56,874 nt of DNA from an uncultured Porphyromonadaceae bacterium (GTDB lineage Bacteria > Bacteroidota > Bacteroidia > Bacteroidales > Muribaculaceae), in assembly GCA_902491515.1 (NCBI GenBank), contig CABUIC010000017.1, positions 1 to 56,874 on the forward strand, given 5' to 3'. This document shows positions 23,882 to 32,268 of this stretch, one piece after another. The notes below the pieces were generated by a model. That model saw nothing but the letters and a program-made list of their open reading frames with translations. It did not search any database and was not told the origin of the DNA. The first letter of the stretch is position 1. Each line of letters opens with the position of its first letter. The position numbers and the translations under genes are program-made.

Positions 23882-25093
23882 ATGAAAAAGTCAATCCTCC
23901 TCACCGGCTCGGTCTTCGCCGTTGCGGCTCTCGCCGCCCCCGCCGCTTCCGCTCAGGAAGAAACTGTCACGGTTGTGGAAGAAACTACAATCGTCAGCGA
24001 CATCCCATGCAAGACCCATTATTATTCTTCCTCCAAGGACAACTGGTTCATCCAGATTGGCGCCGGTATCGCTTCGCCTTTCATGGAAGACCATCCCAAG
24101 GGTGCAAGCCCCGAACACCACATCACCGTGAACTACAACTTCGGATTCGGTAAGTGGATGTCGCCCTATCTCGGCTGGAGACTCAGCTTCTACGGCGGTC
24201 CCCTCCACTGGGAAAACGTAAGCTGGGAAAAGAGCAAGTACGTCAACGCCAACTTCGACCTCATGTGGGATATGTTCAACTCCTTCGGAGGCGTCAACTC
24301 CCGCCGCGTATTCTCGATTGTGCCCTTCGTCGGCCTCGGTGGCACCTACGCCTGGGACTTCAAACCCAACAACGCCAACATCCTCAACCACCACGGCAAG
24401 CAGAAGACCAATTCCTGGACTCTTCCCGTTTCCGCTGGTCTCCAGCTCCGCTTCCGCCTCTGCAAGTATGTCGACTTCTTCGCTGAAGGCCGCGTTAGCT
24501 TCTACGGCGACAACTTCAACAACTACGCCTACGGCTCGCCCATCGACATGAACATCACCGCTACCGGCGGCTTCTCCTTCAACATCGGCGGCTGCGACTT
24601 CAAGAGCTACAACCCCTGCGACTACCTCGACTACATCAACTCCCTCAACGGCCAGGTCAACGACCTCCGCGCAGCTCTCGCCACCACCGGCGCCGCCCTC
24701 GCCGCAGCCGAGGCTCAGCTCCCCTGCCCCGAAGTACCCGAAGCCGCTCCCGCTTCCGCAGCAGAACCTACGCCTCTCATGGCCACCGTCCGCTTCCGCA
24801 TCAACTCCGCCAAGATCTCCGATGAAGAGATGGTCAACGTCTACAACATCTCCAAGTGGATGAACGAGAACAAGGACCAGAAAGTCGCAATCGTTGGCTA
24901 CGCCGACAAAGACACCGGCACCGCCGCCTACAACATGGGCCTCTCCAAGCGCCGCGCCGAAGCCGTCAGAGACGTCCTCGTAAACAAGTACGGCATCGAC
25001 CCCGACCGCCTCACAATCACCGCCGAAGGCTCCGACTCCCAGCCCTACGACGTCAACAACTGGAACCGCATCGTAATCTTCAACAAGAAGTAA
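23882..25093 (+). CDS. OmpA-family outer membrane porin
   Basis: The product has 403 residues: signal peptide ending ASAQ, an eight-stranded-barrel-like N-terminal domain (about residues 45-240) rich in alternating aromatic residues (FIQIGAGIASPF, WRLSFYGGPLHWEN), a short coiled-coil linker (LNGQVNDLRAAL), a Pro/Ala hinge, and the OmpA peptidoglycan-binding domain (VRFRINSAKISDEEM, YADKDTGTAAYNMGLSKRRAEAVRDVL) with the diaminopimelate-binding Asp and Arg. It anchors the outer membrane to the wall. A strong terminator follows. Confidence 0.94.
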   Translation: MKKSILLTGSVFAVAALAAPAASAQEETVTVVEETTIVSDIPCKTHYYSSSKDNWFIQIGAGIASPFMEDHPKGASPEHHITVNYNFGFGKWMSPYLGWRLSFYGGPLHWENVSWEKSKYVNANFDLMWDMFNSFGGVNSRRVFSIVPFVGLGGTYAWDFKPNNANILNHHGKQKTNSWTLPVSAGLQLRFRLCKYVDFFAEGRVSFYGDNFNNYAYGSPIDMNITATGGFSFNIGGCDFKSYNPCDYLDYINSLNGQVNDLRAALATTGAALAAAEAQLPCPEVPEAAPASAAEPTPLMATVRFRINSAKISDEEMVNVYNISKWMNENKDQKVAIVGYADKDTGTAAYNMGLSKRRAEAVRDVLVNKYGIDPDRLTITAEGSDSQPYDVNNWNRIVIFNKK

Positions 25094-25118
25094 CAGAATC
25101 TTTCCCCTCTCCGCACCC

Positions 25119-25150
25119 CGCCCCCGGACCCACCTCCGGGGGCGTTTTTT
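25119..25150 (+). terminator. Terminator of the OmpA gene
   Basis: CGCCCCCGGA-CCCACC-TCCGGGGGCG followed by six T, 25 bp after the stop codon. Confidence 0.9.
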
Positions 25151-25182
25151 ATAAATGCGCCCGCACCTCCCCCTCCCCGTCA

Positions 25183-25239
25183 GTTATCCGGACGGAGGTC
25201 GGGTGCCGCGTCTGTTATCCGGAGGGCAGTTGAGTGGAA
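25183..25239 (+). repeat. Tandem GTTATCCGGA(c)GGAGG / GGAGGGCAGT repeat
   Basis: GTTATCCGGACGGAGG (25183) and GTTATCCGGAGGGCAGT (25214) are direct copies 31 bp apart. The second continues TGAGTGGAA as at 11051-11072. Confidence 0.55.
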
Positions 25240-25252
25240 GCCCGGCCCCATG

Positions 25253-25287
25253 CAAAAAATGCGGCCCCCGCAAGTCGCGGAGGCCGC
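25253..25287 (-). terminator. Terminator of the DUF4886 multidomain gene
   Basis: On the minus strand GCGGCC...CCGC / GCGG...GGCCGC with a 5-nt loop is followed by ATTTTTT. It lies 28 bp beyond the stop codon. Confidence 0.8.
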
Positions 25288-25315
25288 AAATCCGTCAGAA
25301 AGAGGGAGGGACCGG

Positions 25316-28300
25316 TCAGCGAAGCATTATCTTACTGACCCGCGGACCCTGCTTCCTGATATAAATCCCGGAGACGGGCTCGCTCACGCGGATACCCTGG
25401 AGCGTGAAATACTCCACGGGCGCCTCTTCGGCCACGGTCACGTCCTCGACTCCCGAAGTCGTCTTCTCCGTCAGGGCCGTAGGTGTGGCAGTGAACCGGT
25501 AGTCGCGGCCGCCCACGATGGCGTAGTCGGGGAGCTGGAGGCTGCGGTTCCAGTTGTTCACGATAAGGCTGTACGAACCCGAGTCCTCATTGTGGCCGAA
25601 CACCTTGTAGGTCGTGCCGTCGATGGTCTGCTCGTCGATGGAAGCCTGCCCGGGCCATGCGCCCCAGATTTCCTTGTCGCCGTAGGCGTAGACGCCCATT
25701 GCATCGTAGCCAGTGAGGTCCTCGATGTAGATGTGCCACTTATATTCGGGCACGGCTTCAGGCGTGGCCTCCAGCGTGAAGTTGTCGATTGCGAGGGCCG
25801 GCGCTCCGGCGCAGTTCGTGCCGGAAGTAACGGAGATGTTCCACGCGAGATAGAGCTCGCATCCGGGCGCGAGTGTGCCGTCGAGCGTGCCGCTCACGCC
25901 CTTGGTCTCCATAGGCACCGTTGCCGCTCCTGCGGTCGCCGAAGATGCCGGGAACTCAGTGGTGAAGTCGGCTCCGGCCTCAGTCCAGTTGCTGCCGTCG
26001 GCGCTCGTGTAGAGCTTCACCGTGAAGCCCGCGCCATTGTTGCCGTTACGGTATTTCTCCACATCGTAGCTTACGTTTATCGCCTCCAGAGCCTTGCGGC
26101 CCGTGTTGACGAAGCGGGCGTAGATGCTCACGGCGCGGGTTCCGCCGTCCACTCCCGTGGTGATGCCGCCGGGAGCGCGGTCCGTATCATCGTCGGAAGC
26201 GCCGAAGTTCCAGAGTCCGTTCTTGGCGTTGGAGGGAAGGCTCGTGCCGCCGGCATACATCGTCTTGTCCGTAGCGCCGCGGAAGGTGCCGACCTCCCGG
26301 GGAGTGTAGAGGCGCGCTATTCTCCAGCCCTCGGGCATCGAAGCCTCGGCCTCGGAGCCCATGCCGTCGAAGTCCTGCGCGTATTCGCTCGCGGTGGCGT
26401 CAAGGCTGATAGAAGGAAGCTCCGTAACGGTCTCGATGTGCTTGGCTACGGTCACGGTGGCCCTGCGCGTGAAGTCCCCGGCCTTGGCCGTCACCGTGTA
26501 CTCGCCCTCCTCCGTGGCCGTGAAGACGCCCTCGGGGGTGATGGCACCCGTCTCGGGGCTTACGGTGTATGTGATTTCAGCATCCATCGGCATTCCGAAC
26601 TCGTCGAGCACCGAAGCGGCGAAGCGGATGGTCCCCGCGGCATTGTCCACGGTCTGGACATAGCTTCCGAGAGCACGGGCGGCGCGCGAGCGCATGTCGG
26701 CAGCATCGGCATCGCCGACACTTGCAGGATGCTGGCTGATGGTCGTCGGGTCGACGCCCATGATCAGTCCGTACTCCATGCAGGCGGCCATATAGGTCGA
26801 GAGGTCCGTCGGATGGCGGTCGTCCTGGAACCAGGGAGCGAGACCCTCTGCGCCATTTTCGTCGTACATCGTCTGGTAGGCGCTCATCACGGGGCACACC
26901 ACCAGCCCGAATTCCTCGGCCACGGCGCGGTAGTTCGCGAGGAAAATCTCGTTGTAGGCCGTGAAGTTGTTCCAGTCGCCGGAGTAGGCCCAGTTCACGG
27001 GAAGGATGATTACCGCATTGGGATTCGGGCAGCTTTCGCGGATATAGTTCACCCAGCGCTCCACGTTGGCGCGGAAGGTCGCGAGGTTCGTGCGCGGCAG
27101 GGCGCTCTGCTCCTGGAGGATGATGTGGGTCCAGGGCTCGGAGCGCACAAGCATCTTCGCGCCGGGCATTCCGTCGGCGGCGAGGCCGTCGCCCTCGTCC
27201 CAGTGCGTTGCCAGCGACTTGCCGAGGAGCGTATGCTTGGTCCACTCGGCGTCGGCGCCCATAGCCTTGGCGATGTTGTTGAACATCAGCGCCTGGTCGT
27301 TGTAATGGATAAGGGAGTTGTTGAGCGAGAGGACACGCACGGCCGCGGGCATCGCGGGCGTCAGCACGGCCTTCGCGGGCGAGAGAACCATCTCCGTAGC
27401 CACGGAGCTGACTTTCGTCAGGCGGTAGGCGCCCGTCGTGAGATTGAACTCTACGTCGTAGGTGCCACCCTGCGAGGCGGCATTGCCCTTCTTGCCCTTC
27501 AGGAGCGTGCCCTCGGAGGAGGCTTCCGAGGCGTCCGCCTCAAGGCCCCATGCGCCGGCCATGGCCGTGCGCTGGTAGATGCGCCACCGGCTGAGGCCGT
27601 CGGCTCCGGGGGTCATCGACAGGCGTCCCTTGAAGAGGCCGTCCGCCGCGTCGAGCTTCAGCTCGCCCGTAGTGTCCATATAGTTCCAGGCGTTGAAGTC
27701 GCCTACCATGTAGACGCTCTTCAGGCCCGTGGCGTCGTCGTCCGCCTCAAGCAGCAGGGTGGCTTCGCCGCCTTCGATTGTGAGGAATATGCGTTTGCAG
27801 GGATAGCTGTTGCTCCCGCAGGAAATATTGCCCGACGTCTCGCCGGACACCGTGGCGTAAGGCTCGTCCATGAGTATGTTTCCGCCGTTGGAGCCGTAGT
27901 TCACGCCGTCGGTCCAGCTCATGCCGCCGATCTTGAACGCTCCCGAGAGGGTCTTGTTCTTCAGCTCGAAAGTCGTCTCGCTGAGCTTGTTGAACTCCCA
28001 CTCGTCGTCAGCCGCCCAGCCGTTCACCTCTCCGCGCACATAGATGCCGGAATGGTTGATTTCAGGCTCGGTGGGGTCCGTCCAGTCGGGGTCGGAGTCG
28101 GCGAAAGTGGCCTTGATGCTTACGTCGTCCAGGGCGAGGCCGGGAGCGGCGTTGGGCGTCGTGCCCGAGGCCACGGAGATGTTCCAGGCCACATAGAGAT
28201 TCTTTCCGGGCTCCACGTGGGTGCGCAGGGCCTTGTTCTCCACCTTCGTGACGCTGATAGGCACCGTGGCCGAGCCTTCCGTAGCGTCGTCCGCCGGGAA

Positions 28301-28843
28301 AAGGGTCAGGAAATCCTCGCCCGCGGCCGTCCATTTCGTGCCGTCGAAGCTCGTGTAGAGCTGAACGGCGAAACCCGCGGCATTCGCCCCCTTGCGGTAC
28401 TTCTCTATATTATAGGAGAGGGTGAGGCCCGTGATGATGCCCGCGGGGTCCTCGTTGCTGAGCTCGGTAACGACGCTCACGCCGCGCGTGCCGTTGGCAA
28501 CGGTGGTCGTCAGGCCGCCGACGGCGCGGTCCGAGTCACCGGCGCCGAAGTTCCAGGTGCCGTTCTTGGCATTGGAGGCGAGCGACACTCCGCCTTCGTA
28601 CATCACTGTCGGCGAGCACTCGCTCCATGCGCTCACGCGCCGGGGTGCCGTCAGGTTGCGGTCCACTCGCCAGTTTGCGGGAAGAACAAGAGTGGCGGCT
28701 CCGTTGTCGGAGTCCCACATCGAGTTGAAGTCTTCTCCCATGGTCGGCGAGGCCTTCGTGAGCCCGATTCCGGCCCACGCGCACGATGCCCCCATCAGCA
28801 GGGACGCCGCGCTTGAAAGAAAAATTCGCTTGGTCTGTTTCAT
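25316..28843 (-). CDS. Large secreted multidomain protein with DUF4886 (SGNH-like) core
   Basis: The product has 1175 residues. Signal peptide at the start (ending CAWA). Domains in order: a beta-sandwich of about 200 residues (DFNSMW..., ASNAKNGTWNFGAGDSDRAVGG, YNIEKYRKG, LYVAWNISVASGT); two SusE/F-like modules around 245-480 (GVYVRGEVNGW-type and VYMVGDFNAWNY); a DUF4886 domain around 500-740 (VRVLSLNNSL with Ser-like nucleophile loop, HIILQEQSALPR, DDRHPTDLSTYMA); an Ig-like domain; a second copy of the first beta-sandwich (PSNAKNGLWNFGASDDDTDRAPGG, YDVEKYRNG, LYLAWNISVTSGT); a CBM26-like module (VYAYGDKEIWGAWPG); and the 'LQG-R' C-terminal tail. It probably binds and deacylates a glycan at the cell surface. 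I moved the start to MKQTKRIF (28843) because it begins the signal peptide and follows the promoter. Confidence 0.82.
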   Translation of the reverse strand: MKQTKRIFLSSAASLLMGASCAWAGIGLTKASPTMGEDFNSMWDSDNGAATLVLPANWRVDRNLTAPRRVSAWSECSPTVMYEGGVSLASNAKNGTWNFGAGDSDRAVGGLTTTVANGTRGVSVVTELSNEDPAGIITGLTLSYNIEKYRKGANAAGFAVQLYTSFDGTKWTAAGEDFLTLFPADDATEGSATVPISVTKVENKALRTHVEPGKNLYVAWNISVASGTTPNAAPGLALDDVSIKATFADSDPDWTDPTEPEINHSGIYVRGEVNGWAADDEWEFNKLSETTFELKNKTLSGAFKIGGMSWTDGVNYGSNGGNILMDEPYATVSGETSGNISCGSNSYPCKRIFLTIEGGEATLLLEADDDATGLKSVYMVGDFNAWNYMDTTGELKLDAADGLFKGRLSMTPGADGLSRWRIYQRTAMAGAWGLEADASEASSEGTLLKGKKGNAASQGGTYDVEFNLTTGAYRLTKVSSVATEMVLSPAKAVLTPAMPAAVRVLSLNNSLIHYNDQALMFNNIAKAMGADAEWTKHTLLGKSLATHWDEGDGLAADGMPGAKMLVRSEPWTHIILQEQSALPRTNLATFRANVERWVNYIRESCPNPNAVIILPVNWAYSGDWNNFTAYNEIFLANYRAVAEEFGLVVCPVMSAYQTMYDENGAEGLAPWFQDDRHPTDLSTYMAACMEYGLIMGVDPTTISQHPASVGDADAADMRSRAARALGSYVQTVDNAAGTIRFAASVLDEFGMPMDAEITYTVSPETGAITPEGVFTATEEGEYTVTAKAGDFTRRATVTVAKHIETVTELPSISLDATASEYAQDFDGMGSEAEASMPEGWRIARLYTPREVGTFRGATDKTMYAGGTSLPSNAKNGLWNFGASDDDTDRAPGGITTGVDGGTRAVSIYARFVNTGRKALEAINVSYDVEKYRNGNNGAGFTVKLYTSADGSNWTEAGADFTTEFPASSATAGAATVPMETKGVSGTLDGTLAPGCELYLAWNISVTSGTNCAGAPALAIDNFTLEATPEAVPEYKWHIYIEDLTGYDAMGVYAYGDKEIWGAWPGQASIDEQTIDGTTYKVFGHNEDSGSYSLIVNNWNRSLQLPDYAIVGGRDYRFTATPTALTEKTTSGVEDVTVAEEAPVEYFTLQGIRVSEPVSGIYIRKQGPRVSKIMLR

Positions 28844-28872
28844 GGTCAATTGGATTGGGGATTTGTCCGGTG

Positions 28873-28903
28873 CAAATTTACGGCGCCTCCCGCCTCCGTC
28901 AAA
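28873..28903 (-). promoter_or_regulatory. Promoter of the DUF4886 multidomain gene
   Basis: TTTG (28903-28900), 19 nt, TAAATTTG (28880-28873), an exact consensus. It lies inside the longer reading frame, which supports the start at 28843. Leader about 24-30 nt. Confidence 0.85.
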
Positions 28904-28917
28904 GACCATCAAGTGCG

Positions 28918-28997
28918 ATTGTAGACTTTTGTTAGCTATAATAGCTTGGTTAGCTATTATTTAGCTAAATTAGCTACTATAGAAATTGTAGACTTTT
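28918..28997. promoter_or_regulatory. TTAGCTA box array between 13-bp direct repeats, candidate activator site
   Basis: Two perfect copies of ATTGTAGACTTTT (28918-28930 and 28985-28997) enclose four TTAGCTA boxes at 28932, 28950, 28961 and 28970, plus a partial ATAGCT at 28941. The array starts 15 bp upstream of the -33 element of the DUF4886 gene and ends 1 bp before the stop codon of the DUF6377 regulator gene. It is strikingly AT-rich compared with its surroundings. Confidence 0.6.
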
Positions 28998-28998
28998 C

Positions 28999-30603
28999 TC
29001 AAAGCCTCAGCGCGGCGAAATCGTCCTCGAATGTGCTCCGGTCCTTGGCGCGGTTGCGCATCTGCGTCCGGTAGTTGTAGACCGTCGACTCCGAGCAGCG
29101 CAGGAACTTCGCAATCTCCGCGCCGCTCCCCACCCCAAGACGGACAAGAGCATAGATTCGCAGCTCCGTGCTGAAGGGCGCCTCATCCTCGAAGCGCTCA
29201 TCATCCCTGAGCAGTGAGTTCAGGCTTGCGATAAAGCCGGGATAAAGCGATAGGAAGGCCTTGTCGAACTGGCGGAAGAACTGGTCGACCTCGCGGTTGA
29301 CGTAGCGCGACGATTTGATGGTCTGCGTCAGCGTGGCCCAGTCGCCCTTCGCCGCGATTTTGCCCAGCTCGGCGCGGTAGCTCTCCATCTTCCGGAGATA
29401 GCTCAGGCAGAGGTCCATGAAGGCCGTGATGTACTGCTCCTTCACGCGGCTCTCGGCCTCGAGGCGCATGTTCAGCTCCCTCATGCTCTCGTTTGCGGCC
29501 TGAAGACTGTCGCGGGCCTCGGCGATGGCCTTCGCTCCGGCCCTGAGCTCGCGGTTCTTGCGCCTCACCGTCACGAGCCTCAGCCCCACGCCCGCCCCGG
29601 CGAGCAATGCGCAGAGACAGACGAGCGCCGCCGTGAGCGTCCGTCGGTCCTGATAGCGCTCGAAAGCCGCGTCTATGGCCGGAATGCTCGCCGCAATCTC
29701 GAGTTGCCGCGCCGAGGCGTGGCAGGCCACCGCATCGCGCGCGCTCCTGTGTATGTAGGAATAGGCCCGCGGAATGTCGCCCTGAGCGAGAAGTTCCACC
29801 GCCAGTTCCGGCAATGCCTTGTACTCCCGGACGCCTCCGCGCAGATCGCTCTCCGCGGCAAGGGCGAGATACCTCACGGCATCCTCGCGCATCCCCTGCC
29901 GCAGGCATATGCCCGCGATGGTGTGGTAGACGGGCGCGTGGCCCTTGTCGACAGCGGGCTCCGGAGGCAGCTCGGCTTCCAGAAGCCCCCGGGCCTCGGC
30001 AAGACGGCCGTCCTCCGCCAGACGGTTGGCGGCGATAATGGCGCTCGTCCCGGCCCCGGAGGCCATCACCGAGTCGCGGTAGTCCGCGGCGGCGCGGCGG
30101 TAGCGGTTGCGCAGTGCACGGTCGAAGGCCGTGTCGGCCAGCGAGCGGTTGATCTGCACCCCGAGGATATAATACTGCCTGCGCACCTCCTCCGACATTC
30201 CCGCCGGGTCCAGCGAGTCGAAAATTGCCGCCGCGTCCTTCACCATCTCCCCCTGCGAATTGTAGAGCGAGGCGAGCCTCAGCCGGGCCTCCGTGGCCGC
30301 GTCCGGCCCGCAGCCCGGGTCCTTGAGCGCGAGGTCCAGGGCCGCACGGATGTGCCCGAGCGACTTCTCGAGGTCAAGCGAGGCATACATCCCGGCCACA
30401 TCGAGGTGTCCGCGGTAGAGCCCGGCGGCGTCCCCGTCGTCCACGAGCGCGGCAGCTGCCGAATCAGCCGCCGCGAGGGCTCGCTCCTGGGCGCGGTCAG
30501 CCGCGCGCAGAGCGCTGTCCACGCCGTCGAGGGCCGCTCCGCCCCCTCCGCAGGAGGCAAGAAACAGCACGAATGATGTAAGATACAGTGTCTTGTTTTT
30601 CAT
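28999..30603 (-). CDS. DUF6377-family membrane-anchored regulator with TPR and HTH
   Basis: The product has 534 residues. N-terminal lipoprotein-type signal with lipobox LASC (Cys18), a periplasmic TPR-like helical region (about 25-315), one transmembrane helix (about 322-346, TAALVCLCALLAGAGVGLRLVTV), a cytoplasmic coiled coil, and a C-terminal helix-turn-helix (GSGAEIAKFLRCSESTVYNYRTQMRNRAKD). These one-piece sensors are typical of Bacteroidales and are thought to act as transcription factors. The start at 30603 is fixed by the nearby promoter. The gene lies directly upstream of the DUF4886 gene and its TTAGCTA array, so that gene is the first candidate target. The ligand is unknown. Confidence 0.85.
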   Translation of the reverse strand: MKNKTLYLTSFVLFLASCGGGGAALDGVDSALRAADRAQERALAAADSAAAALVDDGDAAGLYRGHLDVAGMYASLDLEKSLGHIRAALDLALKDPGCGPDAATEARLRLASLYNSQGEMVKDAAAIFDSLDPAGMSEEVRRQYYILGVQINRSLADTAFDRALRNRYRRAAADYRDSVMASGAGTSAIIAANRLAEDGRLAEARGLLEAELPPEPAVDKGHAPVYHTIAGICLRQGMREDAVRYLALAAESDLRGGVREYKALPELAVELLAQGDIPRAYSYIHRSARDAVACHASARQLEIAASIPAIDAAFERYQDRRTLTAALVCLCALLAGAGVGLRLVTVRRKNRELRAGAKAIAEARDSLQAANESMRELNMRLEAESRVKEQYITAFMDLCLSYLRKMESYRAELGKIAAKGDWATLTQTIKSSRYVNREVDQFFRQFDKAFLSLYPGFIASLNSLLRDDERFEDEAPFSTELRIYALVRLGVGSGAEIAKFLRCSESTVYNYRTQMRNRAKDRSTFEDDFAALRL

Positions 30604-30612
30604 GGTGATGCA

Positions 30613-30644
30613 CAAAATTAGGCATTTTTTACGGACCCTCCAAA
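30613..30644 (-). promoter_or_regulatory. Promoter of the DUF6377 gene
   Basis: TTTG (30644-30641), 20 nt, TAATTTTG (30620-30613). Only 9 nt separate the -7 box from the ATG at 30603, so the leader would be 2-4 nt. Confidence 0.8.
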
Positions 30645-30726
30645 TTCCCGAAGCGTTTTTTCAGCCATCCCGTATCACAAACGTGTCACAAAATCCAACA
30701 AAAAAAGAAAAATTTTTAGCAAAAGT

Positions 30727-30757
30727 TTTGTCAATTCAAATATTCTGTATACCTTTG
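30727..30757 (+). promoter_or_regulatory. Promoter of the first tandem secreted gene
   Basis: TTTG (30727-30730), 19 nt, TACCTTTG (30750-30757), exact consensus. The leader of about 93 nt is long compared with its neighbours. Confidence 0.85.
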
Positions 30758-30856
30758 CGCTATTCAAATCTCGTCGCCGCACATCAACGCTTCAAAAACA
30801 TCCCCGCGGTCGGCGAAGAAACGTCTAATCCTCCAATCAACCCCCAATTTCTAAGT

Positions 30857-32137
30857 ATGAAGAAATTCTACTCAATCCTCGCCCTCGCGGCAGCTGTCAC
30901 CCTCTCAGCTTCCGCCGAGCGTCATCAGGCCAACCTCAGCGTTCTCCCCGTTAAGAGCGTCGACGTTGTTACTCCTTCCCGCACCCTCGCTCCCGGCCTC
31001 AAGGCCAAGGCTCCTTTCGCCAAGGCTGCCGAAGCAAAAGACATCGAAGCTCTCAACGTATGGGGCTTCTACAGCCTTCTCATCGATCAGACAACCGGTG
31101 AAGCTCAAGGTGAAGGCGCCGATTACGTTTCTGTAAGCGTAAGCGCCAATAACGAAGTGTCCGTTATTCTCGGCGAACTTGAAGATTTCGCCATCAAGGG
31201 CACCTTCGATCCCGCCACCGGCACCCTCTCGCTCAAAAACAATCAGAAGGTCGGTGAGGATGTCGACGGTCCCATCTACTTCTATGTGAAAGTTCTTAAC
31301 GCCGCCGGTACAGCCTACGAAAACTCCACGGTTGCAGCTGTTGAAGCTGTATACACCGACGGTGCCGTAACCTTCCCCGCCAACGACATCTGGGCTCTCG
31401 GCGACCCCGACAACGAAAACCTCGGCTTCTACTCCCTCACCGCCGAGAACGTCTTCATCGAATACGTAGACCCCTTCACCACAGTCGACGCTCAGGGCAA
31501 GTTTGTCGAGAACATGCTCTATCCCCTCTTCAACACCAAGAATGTCGGCACAGAGGCTAAACCCGAGTACGAGTCCATCCAGAACACGACTGCCTCTACG
31601 GTAGAAGTTCAGTCCGACGGCGAAGGCACATACCGCGTGCTCAATCCTCTCCAGGCCCTCTACGCTTCTGTTGGAGTGGATGGAGAAAGCCCCTCCTTCG
31701 ATATCGACACCACCGACCCCAACAACTGCCTCATCGCCATGACCTCCTCCGGTCTCGGCTCACAGACCGCCGGCACATTCGCATACTTCAGCGAAAGCTG
31801 GTATGCCGCCGAATATGGCGATCAGGAAGAGGACTACGTATGGGATCCCTCCCTCGCTATCACCAAGAAGGTTGACGGCGACAACGTGACCATCACCATC
31901 CCCTACCACGCCATCACCGTCTTTGCAACCACCGCCCAGAAATTCTACTACGGCTCCGAGTTCCCCAGCACCCTTACCTTCAAGGACGCTAACGCCGGCA
32001 TCAAGGGCGTGGCTGTTGACAACGCCGACGCTCCCGCCGTTTACTACAACCTCCAGGGCGTACGCGTTGAGAACCCCACCTCCGGTGTAGTTATCCGCGT
32101 TCAGGGCGGCAAAGCCACCAAGATGCTCGTGAAGTAA
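30857..32137 (+). CDS. Secreted protein of unknown function with 'LQG-R' tail, paralogue 1
   Basis: The product has 426 residues with a clear signal peptide (MKKFYSILALAAAVTLSASA). The body is acidic, beta-rich and without motifs I recognise. It ends in VYYNLQGVRVENPTSG and a Val/Lys-rich finish that is nearly the same in paralogue 2 and similar in the DUF4886 protein. I chose MKKFYS (30857) over upstream in-frame ATGs because the promoter lies at 30727-30757. Strong promoter and GC-biased favoured codons suggest high expression. A terminator follows. Confidence 0.8.
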   Translation: MKKFYSILALAAAVTLSASAERHQANLSVLPVKSVDVVTPSRTLAPGLKAKAPFAKAAEAKDIEALNVWGFYSLLIDQTTGEAQGEGADYVSVSVSANNEVSVILGELEDFAIKGTFDPATGTLSLKNNQKVGEDVDGPIYFYVKVLNAAGTAYENSTVAAVEAVYTDGAVTFPANDIWALGDPDNENLGFYSLTAENVFIEYVDPFTTVDAQGKFVENMLYPLFNTKNVGTEAKPEYESIQNTTASTVEVQSDGEGTYRVLNPLQALYASVGVDGESPSFDIDTTDPNNCLIAMTSSGLGSQTAGTFAYFSESWYAAEYGDQEEDYVWDPSLAITKKVDGDNVTITIPYHAITVFATTAQKFYYGSEFPSTLTFKDANAGIKGVAVDNADAPAVYYNLQGVRVENPTSGVVIRVQGGKATKMLVK

Positions 32138-32162
32138 TCCCCTCCACCATACTCCATTTCCA

Positions 32163-32197
32163 ATAGCCCCGGCCCCACAGCCGGGGCTATTTTTTTG
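32163..32197 (+). terminator. Terminator of paralogue 1
   Basis: ATAGCCCCGGC-CCCACA-GCCGGGGCTAT followed by a T-run. Confidence 0.92.
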
Positions 32198-32230
32198 CTC
32201 TTCCGTTATCGCCATGTCGCAATTTTTACC

Positions 32231-32238
32231 TACCTTTG
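32231..32238 (+). promoter_or_regulatory. -7 box for paralogue 2
   Basis: TACCTTTG, same as for paralogue 1, 30 nt before the ATG; no good -33 TTTG. Confidence 0.6.
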
Positions 32239-32268
32239 CATCAAATTGTTCAATTTCTCATTTTATCT

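Noticed and set aside
25250..28816. 1188-codon plus-strand frame
   Set aside because: It is the mirror of the DUF4886 multidomain gene, has no signal or domain, and reads as low-complexity Arg/Gly/Ala sequence.
28918..28997. CRISPR-like array
   Set aside because: Boxes are 7 bp with 2-11 bp gaps, far too short for CRISPR repeats and spacers, and no cas genes are near.
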